Assembly (NCBI GenBank): GCA_010094045.1
Contig: ML986596.1
Location: 277,276-341,275 of the forward strand
DNA from: Lojkania enalia
Taxonomy: Eukaryota > Ascomycota > Dothideomycetes > Pleosporales
Direction of reading: 5' to 3'
Length of the DNA: 64,000 bases
A program made the position numbers and the translations under genes. Below are positions 23,446 to 34,003 of this stretch, in pieces. The notes under the pieces are model-generated. The model did not search any database, was not told where the DNA came from, and saw only the letters and a program-made list of their open reading frames with translations. Every line of letters starts with the position of its first letter. Within the stretch, counting starts at the first letter, position 1.

Positions 23446-24114
23446 TTAGAATCCTTCGCTGAACATCTCCACGGTCTTACCCTTTCCCTCTATGCGCTGG
23501 ATCTCTTGCTTCATCGCATCGATCCTATAATTCGTGAAGGCCTTCTCAATGCGCTTCCTTGACTCCGGATCCTTCGTTATGGTCCTTGTTGCGGATGATG
23601 TACCGGTTAGGAAGCCAGCTTCTCCGCCAATGAAGAGGCCTGCAATTGAGAAGCAAAAGAACCCCGCAGCATCAGCCCATTGTGAAGGCTGCAACTGATT
23701 GGAAATATCAGGGATTGACTCTGCAGGAAAGCTAGATGTTACTAACAGCTTCCAAGCCAAGCAAACGAAAGGCAAGACTCACCGGTCCTCCCATCCGCGA
23801 ATTTGAGCTCTACAGGCTTTTCCATGGCTTTGAATGCGTTGAAGTAGGCCAGGCGCATTCGGCGGAGTCGAATGGCGATATAAACACCAAGGCCGAGGCC
23901 AACAAGGGAGCCAATTGTTGCATGAGTGCTCACTTTAGTTGCTGCCGACCTGAGGGTGTCTCTATCGGACTGGTTGAGGCTGTGAACATCTTAGCATTCA
24001 TCACCGATACGATTTTCCGCGTTTTACGTACTCATGCTTGATGTGCTCCTCGGCAAGCTGCCGGAGCTCATTGGCTCGTCGGTTGCGGAACGCCGCTAAT
24101 GATTCTGAAGACAT
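23446..24114 (-). CDS. Small conserved two-helix membrane protein
   Basis: Three exons: 24114-24032, 23961-23783 and 23720-23446, total 537 nt (178 aa). Introns are 70 nt (donor GTACGT) and 62 nt (donor GTGAGT, acceptor CTGCAG). The N-terminus MSSESLAAFRNRRANELRQL is polar. Residues about 43-62 (THATIGSLVGLGLGVYIAIR) form the first membrane helix, followed by a basic RRMRLAYFNAF segment. AAGFFCFSIAGLFIGGEAGF (about 105-125) is a second, Gly-rich helix. The C-terminal ~50 residues are charged and probably helical (RKRIEKAFTNYRIDAMKQEI). This resembles uncharacterised fungal proteins of probable mitochondrial or ER membrane location; I do not recognise a named family. The frame restoration at both introns is good evidence that the gene is real. 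Confidence 0.82.
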
Positions 24115-24475
24115 GTTGACGCTGGGGAGGCTGTGGGGTGGTCAATTCGGAGAGTGTCAATGAGCGGTCGGAGTGTTCTAAGGTATTTCACTGCCAACAA
24201 GCTTTATCATGAAGCTTGAGCTCCTGGTGGTCTGAGATCGTTACGTCAGTATGGCGGAAGCTTCGGGAAATGTCGCTAGCGGCTCCGCACGTGAATGCGC
24301 GCTAAAAATATCTCCGATTGTTTCCAAGCTTTGTTTGCTTGCATTCCATTTAGTTCTTCTTTCACATATATTCATGGCGTCCAGCCATTAGCATCATCAC
24401 CATTGACAATGGACTTAGAGCACAATGTGTCGGTAGCTTCCTTTATGATATATGATCAATTTCCTTAAACAATCG
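24115..24475. other. Intergenic between two minus-strand genes
   Basis: 361 nt holding the promoter of the small membrane-protein gene and the 3' flank of the EthD-like gene. No other feature seen. Confidence 0.4.
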
Positions 24476-25301
24476 TTACGACCCGGCGGTTGCCTTGCCG
24501 AACGTCTTGACCTTTTGGTAAATTGCCGCGTCGATTGCTTTGGCATCCGACATACATTTCTTCGTCCAGTCCGTCATGGGATTTAGTGGAACAACGTCCT
24601 TTCCAATCTGATGGCCCTCCCCAAACTCGTGGATTGCAAGGAATGATAGACGGTCCATCTCCTTTCCATCAGTTCTATGCTGAGAAAGGAGGTTAAACCG
24701 CGTCGTACGCTTCCACCCTGGTTGCTCCGACATTTGCTGATTATGCTCTTCGCGATACCAAGCATCTAGATCGGATTCACCGCCAGGTAAGGGCTCCATT
24801 GCTGCCATGATGACTGTCGTTGCAGCATCTAATTGGGTCAGAATCAAAGATATCCAGCGCTTTCCTCATTGGGTAGTGTGGGAGCACACAGAGCCAGAAT
24901 CGCGAATTGTGCGCAAACGTACCTTCAGGCTGTTTCCTGGTCTCGTACAGCTCCACGAGGGACAAGATCTTAGATTCAGCTTTGATAAACTTGTCTACCG
25001 GTTCATCAGTAGGAAACGAAGGGCTTATCCGCGGGACGTTTTCTAGTTTTCCAGCCTGCACCAACGCCAGGTCTGGGACTTTGTGGATCAACATGTATTG
25101 TTTGCTATAGTCTGGGTTGGCGGCCTTGAACCTCCATGAGGAGGTCACCACTCCAGTCGCAAGTAGCCCAGGAACGTAGACCTCATCAAACCATTTTAGC
25201 AATACTTCTTCAGATAAGTCGGGCGTTTTAGGAATCGTGAGGAAACTTTGTATGATGCCGGGGCCGGACCAGGCTGGTGGGGCCCCAGTTGCGTCTGACA
25301 T
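24476..25301 (-). CDS. EthD-like dimeric alpha-beta barrel protein
   Basis: Two exons, 25301-24923 and 24828-24476 (243 aa); the 94-nt intron starts GTACGT and rejoins QPE to DAATTVIMAAME. An in-frame ATG at 25340 would add 13 residues; MSDATGAPPAW was preferred as a more typical start. Two ferredoxin-like halves are visible. The first has IIQSFLTIPKTPDLSEEVLL then WFDEVYVPGLLATG. The second has LDAWYREEHNQQMSEQPGWK and RTTRFNLLSQ, the pattern of EthD-type proteins in which a W-Y/F-x-E-E-H helix follows strand 1. Such proteins are common in fungal secondary-metabolite and degradation contexts, but no synthase lies nearby here, so a role cannot be assigned. No signal peptide; probably cytosolic. 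Confidence 0.85.
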
Positions 25302-25340
25302 CGCTAACGAGGGGTAACGGTAAGGGTACGGTCTCGACAC

Positions 25341-27629
25341 TCGAAAACCAAGTCTGCTTCGAAATCATCATAATACTCACACCCCATTATAAGGAAATAG
25401 CTGTACTGTGCCACTGACAGGCTTTTTCGCTATGCCCACTCTTCTCCGCATTCGACCGGATTTGCTTAGCCGAGTTCAGACCACCATACCATCGCGCCCA
25501 AGGTGGCAAGCCCGTCGGACATCGCCCACGTGTGCCCGTTGCGCTTGGTTGCCTCATGCCAATGTTTGTGTCTTATGTGCAACAAGACGTAAATGTTCGC
25601 TTGCTATGCTAATACGAGACGGGAAATCTTATTCTTGTCCTACCATCTTGTTTACAACGGACCTCCTGTCGATCTTTTTCAATTGAGTCGCCGACATTTC
25701 CAGGCTCCCGCGGTCTGATTACTGCAGATGGCGTTCTGGATCTTTGCCAACGAGTTTGGCTGGCAGCATGACGATGAACGTACGATGCACAGATGAGAAG
25801 GACGAAGAAATAGTAAAAGTGCTGCATGAACGAGGCACAGAGTGTGAATGACGTTCGCTTGTATTTCTTTAGCAACACCGGTGATTACCCCACGATAGAG
25901 TAGGACTTGAAACAATCAATAGAATATGGATTTTTATTTTGGGGAAAACTGAGGAACAAAGTCTCTCCATTCCTTGGCCAGACCTTGTATGCCTCGTGTT
26001 ATGCTTATATCATAGACCAGTTATGGTTCTACGAGGCCAAGCGGGAGTAGGGAGGGGAGTCCGTGCGAGTTAAACCTATTGCCTGGGGTCCAATTGTATA
26101 TCAAAAACAATATGCGACAAAAAAGTATGGCCGAGACAGACAGCAACGGACATTTGGCCAGACTCGCCAGTCAAAATTCTCCTCTGTCGTGAATATTCCT
26201 GCATATTGCTGCAAGATGGGCCGAATGATCAGCGGCAGTTGTTTCTGTTTTTAGAATATCAGTATGGGGAGGAGTTCTGCCAAGGCAGAGCGCAAGCGAG
26301 TTTCTTATGCCCGGTCCAGCCACAAGAGCCAATGTACATCATCGGCCGCCCACCTGCGGCATCGGTACTAGCTTCGGGTTCCTGAAAAGATCGTCGAAGG
26401 ATATGGGATATGCGCGCTTGGGACTAAATGTTCTCACGAACGGCCAGGGTGGTTTAATATAGCTATAGAGGATTCCGCCTATGCGAATCGACTTGTTGCG
26501 AAGTATTCTTCGCTAGGTTTAGTGGGACAGCTGGGCTGACGGTCCAAAAACGGGTCCCACACGCATGGGTTAAGATCCTACAACACTACACTATTCGCTA
26601 ATGCTATTTAGGATAAACTGTTGTCGTTAATATCGCCGTTAAGCGCGTCCTGCGCCAGCCCTACGCGGGGTCTGTGTGCCCAATGCCTATCATCATGAGC
26701 AGCTTCTGCGAATCGCGTATGGAGAGTTGATTCGGAGATGAGTTGGAGCTGAATAGACGAGGGCGCAATCCTTCGATTATTTTGGGCGAGAGAGGATCGC
26801 GGGGACGGCACGGTTCGCGGCAGGACGGGTTGGACGGTTCCCTCCGCGTGCCGACGTGTTGTTGATCGCGTTCGAGTTCTCATCTGGTAGTTATAGCACC
26901 GCTTGCAAGAATTCGGCAGCATCTTCGGAGAAACGAACACTACCACTACGGCACTTCAACTATGAATGAGCCCCTCATTCTGAACTCATTCAAGAAGGTC
27001 CACCGTATATTCGTCCCATCCCCTTTACCGCGGGTCTCCCAATCCCAAAATTCGTTACACAGTTCAACGGTCGGTGATAGAATCTCACCCACCGATCGGC
27101 GGTGGTGTGAGGAAGTGTGCCTCGCTCGCAAGGATCAATCTGACGGTGACTGGATGACAGCGTGCACATGTTTCGTGGCGTTAACGATTGGCCCACAACG
27201 TGCAGATGTTTCAATCGGCGCTTGTAGGCCTGGCAAATCCAATTTAGGTGTCTACGTTTACTGCTGTGTAACATAAGCGAGAGAGACATTGCGCGGCAGT
27301 TATCGATATTCATGGCCTAGCCTGCAGATTGCTGACTGGCAATTTTTACGTGCAGCGCAAGATTCAGCTGGGCACCATGTAGAGATGAAGTGACTTAAAG
27401 TTCAGATGTCATCCGCGCAATTAAGATTTTGAGGATTCCTCCAGGCTTTTAGGCTTCGACTTCTTTGCTGAAGTACAACTTCTCTCTTCTTAATGATTCT
27501 TCTCCTATATATTCTTATCTTTTCTATTCCTACTTGATTTGTTATTTCATCCCCTCTGCAGTCTGTGAAGTTGTTCACCGCCACTGTGTATCCTGTCAGC
27601 AGGTGGGCGATTCGACATACTATCGTACA
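25341..27629. other. 2.3-kb region without a recognisable gene
   Basis: Short frames only (longest 112 aa at 26608-26946, minus strand, low-complexity basic). None has domain character or plausible splice partners. The last ~150 nt before the rhodopsin-fold gene are pyrimidine-rich and are likely its promoter and leader. Confidence 0.4.
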
Positions 27630-29121
27630 ATGGCTGGTCTACAACCCTCCGTCGTATGGCTTAATGCCATTCTCATCACCCTCACACTCTTCGCCATTTG
27701 CTCACGAGTCGGGCGAAGAGTGTGGATTGTAGGTGTATGGAGTTGGCATGATGTACTAATAACACTGGCTGCTGTATGTTGCCCCGCACAACTTCCGAGT
27801 TGCGTACTTATAGAATACATAGGTTTCAGCTTGTATTTTTTCGATATTCCAGATCGTGGGCATTGAATACGGCCTCGGTCTCCATTCCTCCGAAGTCCCA
27901 GACTCGCAATTGACCATCCTCATCAAGCTCGTCATGGCATCAAATGGTGCGTTTCCTCCTGCATCAAATCCTATCCCCGCCAACAACTATACCTAGTGTT
28001 CTACTTCCTCTGCAACTGGGCCGTCAAACACGCCCTTTTACTATTCTACTCTGAAATCGTGCGTGACAACAAATGGTACAAAGGCAGCATTTACTTCATG
28101 CACTTTGTCGCCTTTGGTTTCGGCTTATCCTCCATCCTCGTCAACATTTTCCAATGCCGGCCAATTCGGAAGACGTGGGACGCTGATGCTCCCGGTTGGT
28201 GCGCCAACATGAACATGTTCTTCCGCCTCAATTCGATCATTATGCTTACGACCGATCTTGTGCTGTATACTATGCCTGTGATCTTCACTTGGCATCTGCA
28301 GCTTCGACGTCCGCAGAGGATTGGCTTGAATGCTTTGTTTGCTCTAGGCGGCATGTGAGTATTCCTATTTTGTTAGAAGACGAAAGGCTTAGGATATAGT
28401 ACTGACTGTATGCTATAGTGTTCTAGCAGCTAGTGCCGCACGAGTTCACGCTGTTCATAACTTTGCTAGCCACCCAGACTTCCCTTGTAAGTGTGGTCTC
28501 TTTGTATAGTAGACTCAAGCTAATGGTTGATTGATAGGGTGGTTCGCCTGGGCAATGATCTGGGCCGTCCTTGAAAACCATCTCGCTATCGTCGTCGCCT
28601 GCGCGCCGTCCGTCAAGGTCATCGCAATCCTCCTCTTTCCCCGCCTTGCTTCCTCATACCGCAAAGTCGTCTCGAAAGTCACGCCTTCATCCTCCCGCTC
28701 CCGCTCACGAGCTTCTCACCCCTTTGACACCGATCTCGAAAGTGGGACTCACAAGAGCGATAAGCTCAAGCCCACTCCGTCAAGCACCCCGCTTCCTTCA
28801 CCGGCTTTTACAGCTGAAAGTGGAAGCTCAAGGGCGAGTAGGAACTTCGCAAAATGGTTCAAGCAGCCGCAGAACTCGAGGGGCTTGCCTAGTGCGGATA
28901 GTATGGAGGAGAGCGGGCTGGTGTATGTTGAAGACATGCAGCCCGCTAGCAAGGACGTTCAGCTCGTCAACATTCCCAAGGATAGAGAGAAGAGGTGGAA
29001 GGACAAGAGGACTACCAGTCCGATGCCTGGTGACAGCGATATCAGGGTCGAGCACACTATCGAAGTCGAAAGCGCCCGGGATAGCGACGAGGATATCAAG
29101 GTCGTTGGGCGCGCTGTTTGA
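27630..29121 (+). CDS. SAT/Pth11-type rhodopsin-fold membrane protein
   Basis: Five exons: 27630-27773, 27853-27946, 27997-28354, 28419-28486 and 28538-29121, total 1248 nt (415 aa). Introns are 50-79 nt with donors GTATGT, GTGCGT, GTGAGT and GTAAGT, and each junction restores a family motif. Seven hydrophobic helices fill residues about 5-270. Diagnostic blocks are RVGRRVWIVGVWSWHDVLIT, the short loop GIEYGLGLHSSEVPD, FYFLCNWAVKHALLLFYSEI, NIFQCRPIRKTWD followed by PGWCAN, VLYTMPVIFTWHLQLRRPQR and FAWAMIWAVLENHLAIVVAC with APSVKVIAILLFPRLASSYR. This is the fungal 'rhodopsin domain-containing' integral membrane family related to satratoxin-cluster SAT proteins and the Pth11 seven-helix region. 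No CFEM domain precedes it. The ~145-residue C-terminal tail is hydrophilic and Ser/Pro-rich, probably cytosolic. Ligand unknown. Confidence 0.93.
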
Positions 29122-29517
29122 GGTTATCTTCTGCGCTGAGCATCTCGTTTACATTCTTGTACATCCTTTTCTTCTTCTCATATTCTTTATACCCTTTTGT
29201 TGTATGATATTGTTGATATATCCTTTCCTGTACTCTCGCTTGTCACCTTATATGATATCCAGGGATTGGTCATGGTCATGGTACGGTATGATATTATCTC
29301 TCTTTTACAAAAGATAGATTCAAATTATCAAAAAGAAACCCAGAATTACCGACTTAATCCGCATCCTCAATGCCGAACGCCATCTGTGATGTTTCTAAAA
29401 GCCCTGGACCCTCATAATATTTAATAGTATACAAGTGCATTCCTTAACGCTCTAAATCATAATACCTTCCGAGCAAAACTTTCAAATGACATGGCTGTCC
29501 AAGCTGTCTTCGCCTAC
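29122..29517. other. Convergent intergenic spacer
   Basis: 3' flanks of two genes that converge. AT-rich, with no separate feature. Confidence 0.5.
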
Positions 29518-30057
29518 TCACTCACCTCCACTCTGGTCATTCTCCTCGATGTCCTCCCATACGCTGTCTCCTTCTTGCGTCTCTGCGCTTTGCGCTTGCG
29601 TCTGTCTGGCGTACTCGCCCTGCTCATCCCTCAGCCCAGCCACACTCCATGTACCCTCGTGCCGGAAATTCATCGGTGTCCCAATGCTGATCTTCTTGGC
29701 CTTCTTCTTCTTTCCCCACCTTAGTCCCTTGAAGGGAGCCTTAAGCTTCTTGGTGAGGCGGGATAATGCCAACTTCGGGGGGTCTTCTGCAGGAGGATTG
29801 GCGTTGATGGTGGTTGTAGTGGTGGGCTTTGGGAAGGGGCGAAAGAAGTTGCTAAGCTTATGCTTAAACTTTTTAGCTGGGAGTGCCGTCAGGTCCAACT
29901 CAGCGGCTTCAGAGCCCTGGATAGTGGCCGGTTGACGCGGGAGAGCGGGTGTGGTGGCAGCGCCGCCGGGGTTCTGGTAGGGCAAGAGTGGGTGGGCAGT
30001 ATGTAAGTCCTGGTATGACTTAGTGTTGAATACTTTGGTGGGGTAGGAGAGTAGCAT
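29518..30057 (-). CDS. Small basic protein with CRIB-like motif
   Basis: Single exon, 179 aa. Residues 95-122 are very basic (LALSRLTKKLKAPFKGLRWG, then KKKKAKK). The segment ISIGTPMNFRHEG follows directly at 123-135. This resembles the start of a CRIB/p21-binding motif (consensus I-S-x-P-x(2-4)-F-x-H-x2-H-x-G): I, S, P, F and the first H are present, while the second H is missing. Basic residues before CRIB motifs usually help membrane and Cdc42/Rac binding. The N-terminal half is low-complexity (Pro, Thr, Ala) and the C-terminal 40 residues are acidic (GDSVWEDIEENDQSGGE). No kinase, PH or WH1 domain is present. A role as a small Cdc42/Rac effector is inference from the motif. The overlapping plus-strand frame is rejected as a shadow. 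Confidence 0.72.
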   Translation of the reverse strand: MLLSYPTKVFNTKSYQDLHTAHPLLPYQNPGGAATTPALPRQPATIQGSEAAELDLTALPAKKFKHKLSNFFRPFPKPTTTTTINANPPAEDPPKLALSRLTKKLKAPFKGLRWGKKKKAKKISIGTPMNFRHEGTWSVAGLRDEQGEYARQTQAQSAETQEGDSVWEDIEENDQSGGE

Positions 30058-30112
30058 AGTGGTAGGCTTGGGGTTGGGTGCCGAAGGTAGGAAAGATGAT
30101 GGCGGAAAGATG

Positions 30113-30150
30113 GAAGAAGAAGAAGAAGAAGAAGAAGAAGAAGAAGAAGA
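30113..30150. repeat. (GAA)n microsatellite
   Basis: About 12.7 copies of GAA lie 56 nt upstream of the CRIB-like gene's start. On that gene's strand this reads as a CTT pyrimidine tract in the promoter or 5' leader, a common place for such tracts in fungi. Confidence 0.95.
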
Positions 30151-31196
30151 GGGAGAGAGGGACTTATTTACTTTAGCTCTGCTGCCTAGAGATTTTTGGA
30201 GCTAAGTGAAGTGTAGTGAAGGTGAAAAGACAGCGCTGGAGGAAGTGGTGATGGAAGTTGCGAAGTGAAAAAGAAACGCGGTGATAGTGACTGACGGTGG
30301 GATACTTATGCTACATTCTGTAGTATAGAATCCTTGGTATCGACGCTACGTCCTTCTACTGACAATGCTCTATTTATTTTGCATATATACTGATATTGAG
30401 CGAGGTGGGCGTAAGCGTAAGGAGTATGGTAATGTTTAAGAATATCTAAAGTATAGATAAATAACTTTAGACTCTGAAGCTAAAGCAATAGACTAAATAT
30501 AAAAATATGAAATTAATTGGACATCATTCTTTGACCGCCTCGGGACCCGATGTGAAAGCTCAATCGGCTGTTCACCGCATGACCTCGTGCTTATAATGGG
30601 TAGAGCAAATTGTATTTTCAAAGATAGTATTAGGCTGAAAACCTGGTGACTATATGCATTTTATGGCTCCTAAAGGTTTGCACGATGTTGTATACCGAGC
30701 TGGAGAGTTCGTGATATTTCTTTGGTGTTGCACCGCTCAATGGTTGGTAGCACTAAGCCGAACGCGAAACCCCAGCCAATGAGTAAGCCTACACTCCGAT
30801 TGGCTATGCACTACCGGAGGAGACTCGGCCCTCTGCGGGTGTAATTCATTGTGCGTCCCTCTAAAGAACAACTTGCTGCGTACAAGCCAGATATTCCGAG
30901 CGTCCTCCCTTGGTATTCCTTCTTCATTCCGATTTTACATTCCGTGACCATATACTTGGCTTGTTCTGGGCGCCCAATTGATTGTGCTGGGGCGAGACCG
31001 CTCAAAACCCTCGGTTGCCGGTCCGAAGACTTATTACACTCGCCACCTACATATTCCCTCGGAGAACCTCAGCACTTCCTTCTCACGGCGCAGTTAGTGC
31101 TCGCTGAGGCGCCTTATTGTCTATTACTCCCTTCCAAGTCTTCCCTCTTTGCGGCTTCCAAAAGTCGGCTTTTTCTATACTAGATCCCCTACCGCA
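30151..31196. other. Divergent promoter region, no gene
   Basis: It lies between the minus-strand CRIB-like gene and plus-strand HEM2. The left half is AT-rich; the right half is ordinary. Only short frames without domains were seen. Confidence 0.4.
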
Positions 31197-32372
<1,176 letters not shown>

Positions 32373-32727
32373 ATGCAGCTATTTCGTGGCGCGGATGATA
32401 ATGGTGAACGCTGTTGTGTTGTTTTGAGGCATAAATAGAGCGATTTTCATGTGTATATTGCGTATTTCTCTCTACGATGGGAAGATAAAAGGAACCATTT
32501 ATGTTGGGGTTTGCTATGGCGTTTCTATATACACATAGGCTGCGCGCCGTCCATTATCTTTTCTATAGAGAAGATCGATTTTCCACAAAGTTTATATATC
32601 TTATCATTTCTATACCTACCTATACGTGCTCGCACTTTTCAACTGGCTTACAACAAAACTAATAAAAAGGATACGGCGGGAATGTACCCCGCGCCAAGAC
32701 CCTTATCTCGAACAATTAGGCTAACCG
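32373..32727. other. HEM2 3' flank
   Basis: AT-rich DNA between HEM2 and the tRNA terminator. No coding or structural feature recognised. Confidence 0.5.
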
Positions 32728-32750
32728 AAAAAAAAAAAAAAAAAAAAAAA
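32728..32750 (-). terminator. Pol III poly-T terminator of tRNA-Trp
   Basis: A run of 23 A on the plus strand reads as poly-T seven nucleotides past the tRNA 3' end on the minus strand. Four or more T usually suffice for RNA polymerase III termination. Confidence 0.8.
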
Positions 32751-32757
32751 GATTCAA

Positions 32758-32911
32758 TGAACCCGAGGCGATTTGAACGCCTAGCCTTCAGGACATTCCA
32801 ATTAAGAACTGGAATCTGACGCGCTACCTAGATGGACATAAGCATGTATGTTACTTATCGTGACATTTGGTGGTAAAGAAGGGGGTTTATTTACCATTGC
32901 GCCACGGGTCC
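32758..32911 (-). tRNA. tRNA-Trp(CCA) with anticodon intron and D-loop insertion
   Basis: All arms can be placed. The acceptor GGACCCG pairs with CGGGTTC over 7 bp (one G:U) and is followed by discriminator A. The D-stem is GCGC/GCGC. The anticodon loop TTCCAGT carries CCA, with stem TCAGA/CCTGA (one A-C mismatch). The variable loop is AGGCT, and the T-arm is AGGCG-TTCAAAT-CGCCT. The sequence closely follows eukaryotic tRNA-Trp. A 15-nt intron after G37 contains TTGGAAT, complementary to ATTCCA around the anticodon, the normal anticodon-intron pairing. The oddity is a 67-nt extra segment inside the D-loop, bounded by GGTA at 32892-32895 and 32825-32828. The A box (TGGCGCAATGG) lies outside the insert, the B box is intact, and the insert has no TTTT, so full transcription is possible. 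It is either a disrupted gene or one with a second, unusual intron. Confidence 0.85.
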
Positions 32912-34003
32912 AGGTTTTGTCGTTAACAAAAATTTTTTGAGAAATTTTTATAATATAATAAAAGACAGAGATACCAGAAAATGGTCTTTCGTAGGGAGGG
33001 GTTTGAGTGGTAGATGGGTCGGCGGTAGGCGGGGTAATGGATGGGCGGGCGGTAGTGAATTAATTAATTGGTTAGATGAGGTGGTGTGGCGGGATTGACG
33101 GCGAGGATTTAACGTATATACGAGTCTTGGATAACGACGCTCGTCTCGTCCTACACCATAGGCTGACCTTTCGACACAAATACTCAGCCTAAGAAACACA
33201 TGTCCTTCTATGTGTCTCAGAGTATGTGTTTCTTTGATCCCTAGTGTAGAGCAGTCTTCATGTAGCGCTCATTTTCTTGGTATCTAGGAACGTGCTACGC
33301 ACTCAAGTGATTGTCACTAATATCTTGGAAAAAAAATAAGAAAAAAAAAAAAGATAGAAGTATTAATCATCTCACCCAGGTCGATCGGAAAAGGAAAGGT
33401 CGCGCGAAATGTTAGCGTGGAAAGGGAAGGCGCACGGTCTTTTGCAGTCCAGCACTCAATAGAACCCCCTCCCTGCCTTCCATCCCTCCATCCTTCCCCT
33501 CTAAAAAATCTATCCAGCACCACATACATATACGCAGATTATACATGTACAAATACATTAAGTAACCATATCATCATCATACCCGAAACCCTCCTCCAAC
33601 CATCCCTCGTAGGGCCAAGCAAAAGCCCACAAACCATCCAACCCACAAACTCCCATCCTTCAACTTCTAATATACAAAATTCCCCCACTGCACTATAGAA
33701 AAGACCCTCATCACAAACACCCACTCATAACCCAAGTGCCACCCAAAAAACCCATCAGGTATCCAACCCGCAAAACAATCCTAATACAAAAATTTATCCT
33801 CCAACCCACCAAAAATGCATTAAATGCCCCTCCAAAAAAGAGATCCATGCAAACCGCCACCCACCTAGCCCGAAACCTTGAAAACCCTTCATCACACAAA
33901 CGCCGCCACAGAAACGCCGGCGCTATAATAATACATGCAAAGCAATATGCAAAATAGGATATCACTCTCCAACCCAAAAATCAAATCCTCAAATAAAGAC
34001 CAT
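32912..34003. other. tRNA upstream region and DENN gene 3' flank
   Basis: Between the tRNA 5' end and the DENN stop codon. The right part is biased (few G on the plus strand) and gives long spurious frames on both strands at 33417-33698 and 33711-33977. Poly-A-rich tracts lie near 33328-33352. Confidence 0.45.

Noticed and set aside
33711..33977. Hydrophobic, Trp-rich minus-strand frame (88 aa).
   Set aside because: It lies in the 3' flank of the DENN gene in G-poor, biased sequence, with no splice link or family resemblance.
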